From Candidatus Hodarchaeota archaeon (GTDB lineage Archaea; Asgardarchaeota; Heimdallarchaeia; Hodarchaeales; Hodarchaeaceae), in contig JAHQWW010000008.1 in NCBI GenBank assembly GCA_029856365.1, positions 1-64,000 of the forward strand: 64,000 nt of DNA. Direction: 5' to 3'. Numbering within the stretch: the first letter of the stretch is position 1; the number at the start of each line of letters is the position of its first letter. The notes beneath the pieces are model-generated. The model was given only the letters and a program-made list of their open reading frames with translations. It ran no database searches and was not told where the DNA came from. Both the position numbers and the translations under genes were made by a program. This document shows positions 36,194 to 45,703 of this stretch, piece after piece.

Positions 36194-36937
36194 TCAGATT
36201 TGAAAGAATTCCCGGGCATTTAAAGTTGTAACTTCATCAACCTCTTCAAATGTACTCTCTTTTAATGTTGCGATTTCCTCAATAGCATATCTCACGTTTG
36301 CGGGCTCATTCTTTTTACCTGGAATTGGACTAAGAAATGGTGTGTCAGTCTCAACAACAATGTATTCTAAGGGGATATTTTGAGCAATTCTACGGTGTAT
36401 TTTTCGATTTCGTACAGCAGTAGGGATTGAGATGAACCAACAAAGGTCAATTATTTTCTTTGCTTCTTCTAGGTTACCTGCAAAACAATGCATAAGAACT
36501 GGTACATCAGCATTATTTTCCAGAATCTCCAAGCATTCTTTTTCAGCTTTTCGTGAATGAATTACAAGCGGTTTTTGTCGTTCATTAGCCAATTGAATAA
36601 ACTTGATAAAGACTTCTTGTTGTTTTTTACGCCAATAAGAATCCTTTATCCAGTGATAATCCAAACCAACTTCCCCAATAGCTACCAATGAGGGGTAATC
36701 CCGAATTTTTTCATAAGCCTCCAGAAAATCTATTTTTTGTATATAGGATGCTGAAAAACCTAATGTTGTGTACACAAAGTGAGAGTTTTTCTTTTCGATA
36801 TATTTAGCAAATTCAATATGTCGTGGTTCAATCGCTGAATTCACTACTGCTTCAAGTCCTGCCAAACGGGCATTTTCTATAATTTTCTCGATGTCATTAA
36901 CAAAATCTGGTAAAATGTGAGCATGAGAATCAATCAT
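36194..36937 (-). CDS. tatD: TatD-family metal-dependent DNase
   Basis: 247 residues. MIDSHAHI, IGEVGLDYHW, VIHSRKAEKE, LMHCFAG and VETDTPFL are the five metal-binding blocks of the TatD family. It is a 3'-5' nuclease acting in DNA repair or turnover. The ATG at 36937 gives the usual start exactly at the first metal motif. Confidence 0.93.
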   Translation of the reverse strand: MIDSHAHILPDFVNDIEKIIENARLAGLEAVVNSAIEPRHIEFAKYIEKKNSHFVYTTLGFSASYIQKIDFLEAYEKIRDYPSLVAIGEVGLDYHWIKDSYWRKKQQEVFIKFIQLANERQKPLVIHSRKAEKECLEILENNADVPVLMHCFAGNLEEAKKIIDLCWFISIPTAVRNRKIHRRIAQNIPLEYIVVETDTPFLSPIPGKKNEPANVRYAIEEIATLKESTFEEVDEVTTLNAREFFQI

Positions 36938-37088
36938 ATGTAGTTACCAACTAAATCAAGATTATAACACATCAATTTGCAAGTTATTCATTTAATTTTT
37001 TTTCCTACTCTGGATTACTTAACAACCTTTTTTTTGGTACTCTAAATGGGTAAGTATTACTTCCTCATCGTGATTTGGAGTTGTTTTG

Positions 37089-38273
37089 ATGAAAATTATT
37101 GATTTAGTCCATCAAAATGAAGAATTTCGGAAAGATAATCTGAATATGATTGTATCTGAAAATATACTGAGCCCTCAGGTGAAACAAGCTTTATCCCTCC
37201 AGCACTCCCGATATCATGCTTCCTTTTACGGAGGAACAGAAGTTTTCCAAAAAATATATTCCCAAACCCAAGAATTGGCCAACAATATTTTCCAATGCAG
37301 TCATTCAATAATTTCCCCCTTATCAGGGAATATGGCCGTTTTAGCCGTTATCTTGGCTTTAACAAAACCTGATGATAAAATTGCTATTTTACCTCTATCA
37401 TCTGGAGGATATCCGATTAATCTCGAATTTTTTGGTCGGAAAAGAGTAGATATCCCTTTCAGTTTTGAAAAATATAATATTGACTCATCTCCAACACTTA
37501 ACATACTTTCCCGAGAAAAACCAATACTTGTGTTTTTGGGATCCTCATTATTTCTTTTTCCCCATCCTGTTAAAGCAATTGCTGATACTGTACATAATTA
37601 TGGAGGAACTGTAGCATATGATGGGTCACATGTTTTAGGTCTTATCGCAGGTAAACAGTTTCAGGATCCTCTTGTCGAAGGAGCTGATTTACTTCTTGGT
37701 TCAACGCATAAATCGTTTCCAGGGCCTCAAGGAGGAATCATTCTATCAAATGAGCTTCACATTGAAAAATTAGAGGAAGTTATTGGTACAAATCCTCTCA
37801 GTGGTATTGTGTTAGTTGATAACATTCATAATTCACGTGTCGGTGCATTGGGAGTTGCACTCGAAGAGTTTCTAGAATACGGGAGAGAGTATGCCCACCA
37901 AGTAATTAAAAACTCCAAAGTTCTTGCGAATAGTTTAGATGCAAACAACATATCTCTTCAAGGTAAAGAAAAAGGATTTACACAGTCTCACCAAGTATTA
38001 ATGAAGATACGAGATTTTGATGAAGGAGCAAAATTAAGAAATCTCTTGATGGATTATCAAATTGTGACAGATGCAGGCATGCGTTTTGGAACCGCAGAGC
38101 TGACCCGTTTAGGATTTCATGAAAGAGAAATGAAAATTCTTGGTAATATTATCGGAAAAATCATTTACAGTCATCTTCAAACACAACCGCTTAAACCTTT
38201 GGAGATAGATACTATCAAGGAGGAAGTTAAAAAGCTCATTAACCTTATGAAAGAATCAAATCTTCTGGGATAA
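37089..38273 (+). CDS. Serine hydroxymethyltransferase-like PLP enzyme
   Basis: 394 residues. The PLP lysine is in GSTHKSFPGPQGG. NMIVSENILSP, SRYHASFYGGTE, SPLSGNMAVLAV and YDGSHVLGLI follow the SHMT order, but several blocks are divergent (for example HSRY where SHMTs have HRYAEG-like sequence). It could be a true GlyA or a related aldolase acting on another amino acid. The ATG at 37089 is chosen because GGAG lies 9 nt upstream; a TTG precedes it directly. Confidence 0.83.
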   Translation: MKIIDLVHQNEEFRKDNLNMIVSENILSPQVKQALSLQHSRYHASFYGGTEVFQKIYSQTQELANNIFQCSHSIISPLSGNMAVLAVILALTKPDDKIAILPLSSGGYPINLEFFGRKRVDIPFSFEKYNIDSSPTLNILSREKPILVFLGSSLFLFPHPVKAIADTVHNYGGTVAYDGSHVLGLIAGKQFQDPLVEGADLLLGSTHKSFPGPQGGIILSNELHIEKLEEVIGTNPLSGIVLVDNIHNSRVGALGVALEEFLEYGREYAHQVIKNSKVLANSLDANNISLQGKEKGFTQSHQVLMKIRDFDEGAKLRNLLMDYQIVTDAGMRFGTAELTRLGFHEREMKILGNIIGKIIYSHLQTQPLKPLEIDTIKEEVKKLINLMKESNLLG

Positions 38274-38377
38274 AAACTCAAAAACTGTATTTCATTGTGG
38301 CAACATCAAAGAATAAAATCTTGACACTTCTCCAAACTGAATTTATTAACAGTAAATTCTCATGTGTGGCTATAAAA

Positions 38378-39388
38378 ATGGAAGAAGCAGAATTTCGTGA
38401 ACTTATCCAGCAATACGCTATGCAGGTACGCTTAGAGCAGGGGGAGGCAAGCTTAACGTCTGTTTTGAAACTAGTAATTACAGAAAATCCACAATTAAAG
38501 AATCAAGTTCGTTCATCTGTATCTATTGTGAAAGAAGAAATTGCCAAGATCAATGAGATGGCAGAAGATGACCTGGGAGATGTTACTGCTGAAATTGAAG
38601 CTGATGAATCCTCTGAATACGAGATGCTTGAGAATCTTGTAATACAAAAATTCACAGAAGACGAAAAATTAAAAGCCCAGATCAAAGCTTTAATCATCTA
38701 CGGATCTTATGCCAAACGTTTACATGTTGTTGGTGAGAGTGATATTAATTTTGTAGTTATTTTAAGTTCTGATTACTCCCAAACCGAGACGGAAGAAGCC
38801 ATTGAAAAGATTGGTCAAATTGCGGAAGAAATCGTCACACCTGAAGTAGCTCATATCTTTGATCTGATGATCTTGAAAGAAGATGATCTCACTCAACTAG
38901 AAAAATTTGGGCCTGATTTCAGTTTTATTCATGCATTATATGCAAAAGAAGGAGACGTCAAACTAGGCACAAACGTGTTCAATTCTTTAGATATCTCAGA
39001 GGAACAAGTTCATGAAGCAGCAAAATTACTAATTAGTGACGCAATTGTACAGTACGATGAAATTATTAATACTGCAAAAGAAGAGGGATTACCTGATGAT
39101 GAACTAGAATATCTTGTTAGCGCCTCGATTATTGATATTGCTTTTGCCCTATGTTGTTACAAAGTAGGTTTAAAAGCAGTAACGATGGACCTTGTCAAAC
39201 CTGATATCCATGAAGAAATCATTGAGGTTTGGGGGGAAAGAGGATTGTTTTCAGATTATTATGATATGCTGCAACAAGCTCATGCTTTTAAACTTGGAAT
39301 AAAGCTTCCAAACTCCCAAGATTTTCTACAAAAAAGCATTGACTTCATTAAAGAAGTGATTAAACACACTGGTCTAAAGCAAGAATAA
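38378..39388 (+). CDS. GluRS N-terminal-like domain fused to a nucleotidyltransferase-like domain
   Basis: About 336 residues. Residues 1-60 (FRELIQQYAMQVRLEQGEAS...ENPQLKNQVR) closely resemble the N-terminal extension of archaeal glutamyl-tRNA synthetases. An acidic linker follows. Then comes a MNT/Pol-beta-type domain with IYGSYAKRLHVVGESDIN and HIFDLMIL. The second catalytic aspartate of SDxD is Asn here (SDIN). The C-terminal 130 residues are helical and HEPN-like. A tRNA- or synthetase-linked role is plausible. The start is uncertain: a GTG at 38297 would add 27 residues that do not look conserved. Confidence 0.72.
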   Translation: MEEAEFRELIQQYAMQVRLEQGEASLTSVLKLVITENPQLKNQVRSSVSIVKEEIAKINEMAEDDLGDVTAEIEADESSEYEMLENLVIQKFTEDEKLKAQIKALIIYGSYAKRLHVVGESDINFVVILSSDYSQTETEEAIEKIGQIAEEIVTPEVAHIFDLMILKEDDLTQLEKFGPDFSFIHALYAKEGDVKLGTNVFNSLDISEEQVHEAAKLLISDAIVQYDEIINTAKEEGLPDDELEYLVSASIIDIAFALCCYKVGLKAVTMDLVKPDIHEEIIEVWGERGLFSDYYDMLQQAHAFKLGIKLPNSQDFLQKSIDFIKEVIKHTGLKQE

Positions 39389-39405
39389 CCCTGAATGTTT
39401 ATCAG

Positions 39406-39993
39406 CTATAATATAAATTCCTTGAGGTACTTTTCTAAAAAAGAAAATTGTTCTTCATACTGCTGCAGTTGTTGAAGAGCATGCATTTTAAATCCTTGGA
39501 ATTGGTTCTTATCAAGCCACCGTTTTTTTCTATATTCGTTTGCTTGGTGAATCAGATCAATAAAATCTGATACTCTTGCTATATGATACTCTTCACTCTG
39601 CTGATCATTTAATATCCTTTCAAATGATTCTTTTAATGGGAGGGGAACCTTACCTAAGATGTTGTGAATCGCTCCCTCCTGCACTTTCTGCTGAAATTGT
39701 GCCAAGTGTTCTTTGTTGTATACAACATTATTAAAGCTTTTATCCATATCAAGACACTCTGATTCTGAAAGATCATGAACTAAGCCGATTAGTACGGCTT
39801 TCTCAATATCTAACGGATGTTTTCTTTTTGCCACACGAAAGGAATTCTCCAGAACACACAGGATGTAAGTGAGAAATGCAACAGACCACGAATGATCTGC
39901 AAGGGATTCAATTGAACTAAAAGGTACACCAGCCCTTACCCACCCCTGTCTCCGTAATCTTTTCATCAAAATTATGTTTTCATATAGTTTCAA
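39406..39993 (-). CDS. HD-domain hydrolase (YfbR/HDDC2-like)
   Basis: 195 residues. The metal site is formed by SLADHSWSVAF (His), LVHDLSESE (HD) and RVSDFIDLIHQA (distal Asp). Family members are 5'-deoxynucleotidases or related phosphohydrolases that keep nucleotide pools balanced. RRQGWVRAGVP at the N-terminus is also typical. It is convergent with the GluRS-N fusion gene. Confidence 0.87.
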   Translation of the reverse strand: MKLYENIILMKRLRRQGWVRAGVPFSSIESLADHSWSVAFLTYILCVLENSFRVAKRKHPLDIEKAVLIGLVHDLSESECLDMDKSFNNVVYNKEHLAQFQQKVQEGAIHNILGKVPLPLKESFERILNDQQSEEYHIARVSDFIDLIHQANEYRKKRWLDKNQFQGFKMHALQQLQQYEEQFSFLEKYLKEFIL

Positions 39994-40250
39994 AGGTTAC
40001 AATCACCTAGGCTCAGTAGGAATTAGTAAAACAAAAAACGAGTTTCTTTATTATGATTTTATCAGTTTTATTATCATATTTTCAATTATTAAGTGGCTCT
40101 AAATTATCTTTTAGCATGATTAATTAAGTGATTAGAAGAAATAATGCCCTTTCAAACAGATTAAACGAATTACCATTAGAAAGTCCTAATTCTCTTATAG
40201 CCTGTAAACATTAATTAAGGCCTTTATCCCAGTACTAATCGGAATCAATA

Positions 40251-40481
40251 ATGACGAAAAAAATACAAAGCCAAAAGAAGAATAATGACCCAACCATTGA
40301 TGGTGATTCCTCCGAAATCAATGAAAAAACGATTAGTGAAGAAAAATACAAAGCTGACATTGAAATGAGAAGAAATAGGGATTTCTCTGTGAATATTTTC
40401 TTGTATTCTTATCCAATTCCTCTCAGATGCACAAAAAACACAATCTATCTCGGAAATTTGATACTAGAAAAAAAAATATGA
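40251..40481 (+). CDS. Doubtful 76-residue protein
   Basis: ATG-started frame, lysine- and asparagine-rich at the N-terminus, with a hydrophobic patch (VNIFLYSYPIPL) in the middle and no recognised family. No clear ribosome-binding site is present, and the base composition is like the surrounding spacer. It may be noise or a broken gene. The flanking spacers 39994-40250 and 40482-40719 hold nothing else that I recognise. Confidence 0.22.
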   Translation: MTKKIQSQKKNNDPTIDGDSSEINEKTISEEKYKADIEMRRNRDFSVNIFLYSYPIPLRCTKNTIYLGNLILEKKI

Positions 40482-40719
40482 TCATTACCAATCCGAATTG
40501 TTAAATCACGTCAAGGGTATTGACCGACATTCTCAATCCACTACTCTGTGACACTAATAGGTGAAATGTTTAACTAGAAATTAAGAATAGGATCAATTGA
40601 CGTTAAAACAGTAATTTGAATCTATTTTTCTTATTGTGTTTTCTATAGAAGTTCTCTGAGTTCTAGGAACATCCCCCATTAAACGACAAAAATAAGAATT
40701 ATTAAAAAAAGCCTACTCA

Positions 40720-41010
40720 TCAAGCTTTGACATAAACTTTTAAACGACGATTGGAGACGGCTTTTTTCAGAATTTTCTTTTCTTCCAAATCTTCTAATAG
40801 TTGTTTCGCTGCAGAAACACGAATATCTCGCTTTGCAGCTATTTCCTGAGGCGTGACAACTACTGTTTTTCTTTTAGAATAATCCTCTTCTAATTCTTTG
40901 AGAATTTTTTCGTATTCATCACCAACCATCAAGGAACGTTCATAACTAGAATACTCGAATATTTTACCCCAACGACGTTTCTTACGAACTCTTTTTTCAG
41001 AAAGACCCAT
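40720..41010 (-). CDS. rps25e: 30S ribosomal protein eS25
   Basis: 96 residues. A basic N-terminus (EKRVRKKRRWGK) leads to a winged helix: VVTPQEIAAKRDIRVSAAKQLLEDLEEKKILKKAV then RRLKVYVK. Order and length match archaeal S25e, a tRNA-adjacent small-subunit protein. The N-terminal half is more divergent, so a small winged-helix regulator is the alternative. A strong inverted repeat lies in its leader. Confidence 0.75.
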   Translation of the reverse strand: MGLSEKRVRKKRRWGKIFEYSSYERSLMVGDEYEKILKELEEDYSKRKTVVVTPQEIAAKRDIRVSAAKQLLEDLEEKKILKKAVSNRRLKVYVKA

Positions 41011-41039
41011 TAATAGTTACTCCACAATATACAGGTTGA

Positions 41040-41068
41040 TGTAAAACCTTTTAGGAGACGGTTTTACA
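41040..41068 (-). promoter_or_regulatory. Inverted repeat in the eS25 leader
   Basis: TGTAAAACC and GGTTTTACA form perfect 9-bp arms around 11 nt, 30 nt upstream of the eS25 start. It could be a hairpin for feedback control or an operator. Confidence 0.35.
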
Positions 41069-41259
41069 GTAATTAAACTAATTTACGTTACCATGTACCA
41101 AGTTTTTATTCTTTTCGTGAAATTCTCTTCTTTAAGAAAACAAAATTAAATATTTTCTGCTATTTTATCGATTTATGAAAAACAGAAAACTCATAATTGC
41201 AATAAAATGAATTTTTACTAATTAAATATCTATTTTTTAGATAATAAAATGTTAATGAG

Positions 41260-42003
41260 ATGAGTATTTCAGTGAACAAAGCATTTGGGGACAGTTTGCT
41301 CGCATACTGGCGTGGTAATCTGGAAGCAAAGCATATCATAGAGCGGGATGATGGCTATAAACAAGAAGTGCTAATAGAATATCTTTTCAAGAAACACAGC
41401 GAATGACCTGAAGAGGAAGTTCGTTCACTTGAACATATTCCCTTGGGTTCAACTATTCTCGATGTGGGATGTGGTGTTGGAAGAATAGCAATTTATTTAC
41501 AAAAAAAAGGACATAAAGTTGTTGGTCTGGATTCATGCCCAACAGCAATTCAGATAGCGAAAGCTCGAGGATTACAATATACACTTCTAGGAAATGTCTG
41601 TGAATTAAAGAGCTCTCCAATCTTTTATACATTTGACACCATTTTAATGATGGGAAATAACTTCGGATTGTGCGGAGATATACCCAATACAGAAAGGTTA
41701 TTAAAAAGATTGAATTCTTTTCTTTCTCCAAATGGATTGTTGATTTTTTCTTGTCTTGACCCCCTCAATACTGACAATCCTTCCCATTTGGCCTATCATG
41801 AACAAAACTGTAAAAAAGGTAGACCCCCAGGACTCGTTCGTATTCGAATTCATTATCAAAATATTGTGGATAAATGGTGGGACCTTCTGTTTGTGAACGT
41901 TATTACTGTAAATAAAATTTTAGAAAACATAGGATACCAAAAAGTTTCCATCTATCAAAATATTTCTTCTCCTGTGTTTTATATTGTAGCTAAAAAACTG
42001 TAA
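41260..42003 (+). CDS. Class I SAM methyltransferase with in-frame UGA at codon 49
   Basis: The frame opens with an ATG at 41260 (FGDSLLAYWRGN, HIIERDDGY), has a TGA at 41404-41406, and continues to 42003. After the TGA come PEEEVRSL and the SAM loop ILDVGCGVGRIAIYL, then MMGNNFGLCG and YHEQNC. Both halves match one known methyltransferase type in which the residue at the stop is usually tryptophan, so TGG to TGA is a simple reading. The part after the TGA, from a TTG at 41443, gives 186 residues and keeps the SAM site. The substrate is unknown. Decay, error or readthrough cannot be distinguished here. Confidence 0.62.
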
Positions 42004-42152
42004 TAATGCTGAAACCTTGAATCATGAAGCTCCCTGTTTGTTGTCCCCCTACCCCCCTCATGTTCTCTCTTTAAAATCTCTTTGCATTTCCACTCAGAAA
42101 GAAGAAATTAATATGTTTCATCAGTAGGCTTAAACAATCACTAGCTTTTTTT

Positions 42153-43073
42153 TTAAATGTAAGCTGAGAACAATTTCATTAAGCCTTCAATAAGAAAACC
42201 AAGAATACCTAAAGTAATACACGCTTTCAACATCTTTTTAGCAGGAGTTGCATTTGTAATTATTTCTTCTTCTGTACGATTAAACAACAAATAACCGCAA
42301 TAAAAAATCACTATGTCAATGATCAACACGATTAAAACGAAAATTGGATTTGTGTAATAATTCCAAAGAATGGGTAAGGGATTAACAAATACTAACAACA
42401 GCAATATCAGAAATCCAAGATTTCGTGCGGGTTTAACCCCATACTTCAAAGCAACTGATTGGACATTCTTCAATTGATCGCCATGAACATCTTCGATATC
42501 TTTAATCACTTCTCTCCCCACAATTAATAAGAAAGCAAACAGAACTGGAAAAATCATTGTTTCAAAACTCCTTGTTAAAAATCCACCATAAATAAACGGG
42601 ATGGCAGTAAGAAGACCAATCATGATATTCCCCAAAAGACCTGATCGTTTAAAATAGATAGCATAAAGATAAAGGAGAACTCCCCCAACGAGAGCAATGA
42701 GGGATGCTTGAATTCTTAGCATAAAATGACTATATATATTAAAAAGAGGGACTACAACGCCAATAATAAAAAGAATGATTGAATATCCTTTAGCTTCACC
42801 TATTGTCATTAATCCTGAGGGGAGAGGACGATGAGGAGCATTAATCTTATCGATTTCAATATCGAAAACATCATTTATTGCATATCCTCCAATAGCAATC
42901 AATGATGTTGCTAAATAACCTAGTACAATTCCAGCAATTTGACTTTCGTCCAACGGTAATTTATTTTCTGTTACTGCGGCAATCGCACCTATTACAACTG
43001 CAAAACCCGATAAAAAAGAATTTAGAGGGCGACTAATTAAAAAGAGGGCTAATAGAAGACGTTTTATATTCAT
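42153..43073 (-). CDS. UbiA prenyltransferase, probably digeranylgeranylglyceryl phosphate synthase
   Basis: 306 residues with about eight membrane helices. The two aspartate-rich motifs are NDVFDIEIDKIN and DIEDVHGD, which bind the prenyl diphosphate via Mg2+. SRPLNSFLSGFAV at the N-terminus is typical of archaeal DGGGPS, which adds the second geranylgeranyl chain to make membrane lipid core. Other UbiA enzymes (menaquinone, heme) are possible. It has its own spacer on both sides, and no lipid-gene neighbour is immediately adjacent. Confidence 0.88.
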   Translation of the reverse strand: MNIKRLLLALFLISRPLNSFLSGFAVVIGAIAAVTENKLPLDESQIAGIVLGYLATSLIAIGGYAINDVFDIEIDKINAPHRPLPSGLMTIGEAKGYSIILFIIGVVVPLFNIYSHFMLRIQASLIALVGGVLLYLYAIYFKRSGLLGNIMIGLLTAIPFIYGGFLTRSFETMIFPVLFAFLLIVGREVIKDIEDVHGDQLKNVQSVALKYGVKPARNLGFLILLLLVFVNPLPILWNYYTNPIFVLIVLIIDIVIFYCGYLLFNRTEEEIITNATPAKKMLKACITLGILGFLIEGLMKLFSAYI

Positions 43074-43401
43074 AAAGTACAGCTCGAGTCATTTTTCAGA
43101 CTTGTATGAACTCAATCTTATATTTTTTTAACCTTGTGTACTCTTCATGTAAGTTTTCTCCATGAACCGAGATAAAAATGTGAAATTTTGGTTTTTAGGT
43201 GACATTCAGAAGAACATTGAAGATATTTAAGCTGGTAAATAACCAGTAGAATAGGTGATAAAGATGTTTTACTATTGTATTTTGAATCATAAGTTTTTAA
43301 ATTTTTGAATTCTGTTTGAGGGACTTTCTAGAGGAAAACAAAAATTCATTATTATCTGTCTTTTTTTTAAAAAAATGAAGGTGAGAAATGGAGGAAGACT
43401 A
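43074..43401. other. Intergenic spacer with a terminator-like run
   Basis: No gene is seen. A run of seven A on the plus strand (43369-43375), 27 nt beyond the SPFH stop, would give a T-run terminator on the minus strand. A short hairpin, CTGGT/ACCAG, lies at 43232-43246. Confidence 0.4.
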
Positions 43402-44292
43402 CTACTCACTGTCTTCTTCTTTCTTTTTCTCTACAGGTAGTGATTTTACTCCATAAACACCTACTGGAGGTAGACCACTACCAGATCCTCCTTCAGTACT
43501 ACCTGAAAATCCTGCTATTGGGATATTCGCTGGAATCAACATGATAGTAGCGCCTCCTTCTGTAGCGGCCTCAAACAAAAGATTGATCCACCGGAGCTCC
43601 ATAGCAACTGGATTATCTATGTATTGGTTTGCTGCTTCAATCATACCTTTAGCAGCTTCCTTTTCGGCCTGAGAAAGAGTTATACGGGCCCTTCGCTCTC
43701 GTTCTGCTTCTGCCTGTCGTGATATAGCTTCTTGTAATCTACCTGGAACCACCACATCACGAATTTCAACAGACATGATCTTTATTCCCCAGTTCTCTGT
43801 TTTTTCGTCTACCAATTCTTGCATATGATGTGCTATTTTCTCTCGTTCTGCGAGTACCTCATCAAGTTCCACTTGTCCTGTTACTTCTCGTAAGGTTGTT
43901 TGAGCTACCCATTGGGTTGCGGATTGATATTGTTCGACTTCAAGGATTGTTTTTTCAACATCAATTACCCTGAAAAAGAGGACTGCATCAATCGAGACTG
44001 GGACATTATCCCTTGTCAAACTCTGTTCGGAGCGGAACGAATAGGTTTGAATCCGTGTTGAGATAATTGACGGGATTTTGTCTATCCCTGGTATTATCCA
44101 AAAGATTCCTGGCCCACGAAGCCCAGTATAGCGGCCGAGGCGTAAAACTGGTGCGCGCTCCCACTCTTTTACAACCCTTATTCCACTGAGGAGATAAATT
44201 AAAACTAGGATAAAGGCAATAATTACTATAATGCCTAGAAAAACTTCATCTATACCTTGCCCGAAAAAATTTAATAAACTCACTTCTATCAT
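43402..44292 (-). CDS. SPFH/stomatin-like membrane protein (slipin)
   Basis: 296 residues. One N-terminal membrane helix (about 16-39) is followed by IRVVKEWERAPVLRLGRYTG, the start of the SPFH domain, then SRQAEAERERRARI in a coiled coil and a C-terminal helix. The tail is glycine-rich, then acidic. Such proteins form membrane scaffolds or rings. The usual partner, an NfeD-type protease, is not adjacent. It is divergent from the cyclophilin-like gene. Confidence 0.92.
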   Translation of the reverse strand: MIEVSLLNFFGQGIDEVFLGIIVIIAFILVLIYLLSGIRVVKEWERAPVLRLGRYTGLRGPGIFWIIPGIDKIPSIISTRIQTYSFRSEQSLTRDNVPVSIDAVLFFRVIDVEKTILEVEQYQSATQWVAQTTLREVTGQVELDEVLAEREKIAHHMQELVDEKTENWGIKIMSVEIRDVVVPGRLQEAISRQAEAERERRARITLSQAEKEAAKGMIEAANQYIDNPVAMELRWINLLFEAATEGGATIMLIPANIPIAGFSGSTEGGSGSGLPPVGVYGVKSLPVEKKKEEDSE

Positions 44293-44457
44293 CCTTTTTG
44301 TTGTTTTTATGGAAAACTTCCTGAGTGAAGATAAAAGGAATTCTTATTTAAATTAATGGTAGTGGAACTTAATATAACCTTTCTATAAGTAATTTAAAAA
44401 TTTGTAACCTCCAAAAAAAAGGCAGGACGACAAATCTAGAATGAGGAAATTATTAAA

Positions 44458-44871
44458 ATGTCTTTTAATCAATTTACAGTTGAGTTCTCAATCATTGGAG
44501 AAGAGAGAGTTGGCCGTGCAACATTAATACAGCAATTATCTCCCAAAACTGTGGCATTAATTCGTTATCGGTTACGACAACCAATCCAATCGCGCGTTGT
44601 TGTTCGTAATGGGGAGGTTGCTATACCATTCAAAATCGGGCGAGCTGGGCCAGAGAAATCGAGGCGAGATGTAAAGCGAGGGGAAGTTGCCTACTGGCCT
44701 CAAAGCCAGACTCTTATCATTTTTCTTAAAGAAAAACAAGTTGATTATCCTGTGAACATCATTGGGTCAATAGATATTGGAAGTTTGAGATTTTTCGACC
44801 AACTTACTATTGGAAAATCCATCAAATTAGAAATGCTTAAACCAACGGTCGATGAAGAAGATTATCTTTGA
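44458..44871 (+). CDS. Cyclophilin-like fold protein
   Basis: 137 residues, mostly beta. The core GEVAYWPQSQTLIIFL and the RYRLRQPIQ region resemble the small archaeal/bacterial cyclophilin-like proteins (TM1367/DUF369 type). Peptidyl-prolyl isomerase activity is not assured. The ATG comes just after a GAGGAAAT site. It converges with the phosphoesterase gene 8 nt away. Confidence 0.72.
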   Translation: MSFNQFTVEFSIIGEERVGRATLIQQLSPKTVALIRYRLRQPIQSRVVVRNGEVAIPFKIGRAGPEKSRRDVKRGEVAYWPQSQTLIIFLKEKQVDYPVNIIGSIDIGSLRFFDQLTIGKSIKLEMLKPTVDEEDYL

Positions 44872-44879
44872 TTACTAAC

Positions 44880-45611
44880 TTATTGTCCGAAAAACAACCT
44901 TTCTGCAAGTCGAATAGGAAGCCCTACACGCTGAATTTCCCGTGCAACTTCTCGTATATCATATTCTACCCGAATCCAATCAAGTCGCATGGCTGAATCC
45001 GGGTCAATTTCTATAATTCCTACTGAGGCTCTTGGATCGTTGTCTCGAGGTTGACCTACGGATCCTGGATTAAAAATGACTTTACCGTTTTTCTTACTCT
45101 GGTAAATGAATGGGATATGTGTATGTCCGATCACAAGTACATGATTCTCTCCGATCATATCTAGTAATTTATCCTTTCGTTCATTAGAATCTTCTGGATA
45201 GACATAGTCAGCCAAATAGTCTAGTGGGGAAGCATGAGTAAGGTAAATCTTGACACCACGTTCTTCGATTTTGAGATACTCATTTTTTGCTAGTATTGAT
45301 AGAAATGTCTTATTATATGTTGTTAACTCATCAAACGTCCAATGGACTGCTTGCACTGCCCATTTTTTAAATCCATCAGCATTTCCAGTTGCACAAGCGA
45401 CATCATGGTTACCAATCACACTGACAAATGACTCTGCAATTTTACACATTTCATTGGGATAAGGACCGTATCCTACGATATCTCCTAAACAAATAACATG
45501 ATCGATATTCTTTCCATAAACTTCTGAGATTTTATCGTGCACAGCATAATATGCGGGAAGATTACTATGGAGGTCAGCGATTATTAAGATTCGTAAAGTA
45601 CGGGTTCCCAT
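44880..45611 (-). CDS. Calcineurin-like metallophosphoesterase (YfcE type)
   Basis: 243 residues. The dimetal site is complete: IADLHSNLPA, CLGDIVGYGP, VIGNHDVACA, YLTHASP and IGHTHIPF, followed by NPGSVGQPRD. These enzymes hydrolyse phosphodiesters or protein phosphates. The start ATG fits the beta1 strand. Confidence 0.92.
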   Translation of the reverse strand: MGTRTLRILIIADLHSNLPAYYAVHDKISEVYGKNIDHVICLGDIVGYGPYPNEMCKIAESFVSVIGNHDVACATGNADGFKKWAVQAVHWTFDELTTYNKTFLSILAKNEYLKIEERGVKIYLTHASPLDYLADYVYPEDSNERKDKLLDMIGENHVLVIGHTHIPFIYQSKKNGKVIFNPGSVGQPRDNDPRASVGIIEIDPDSAMRLDWIRVEYDIREVAREIQRVGLPIRLAERLFFGQ

Positions 45612-45703
45612 ATAACACCAACAAATAATTTAGATATGAACCTATTTAATTCTAGTCCTATATTATTCCTTTATATAAAAAAGGAAAACAGGGGAGGAAC
45701 CGT

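Noticed and set aside
41404..41406. UGA as tryptophan throughout the genome
   Set aside because: Many genes here, such as vps22 and eS17, stop at TGA exactly where families end.
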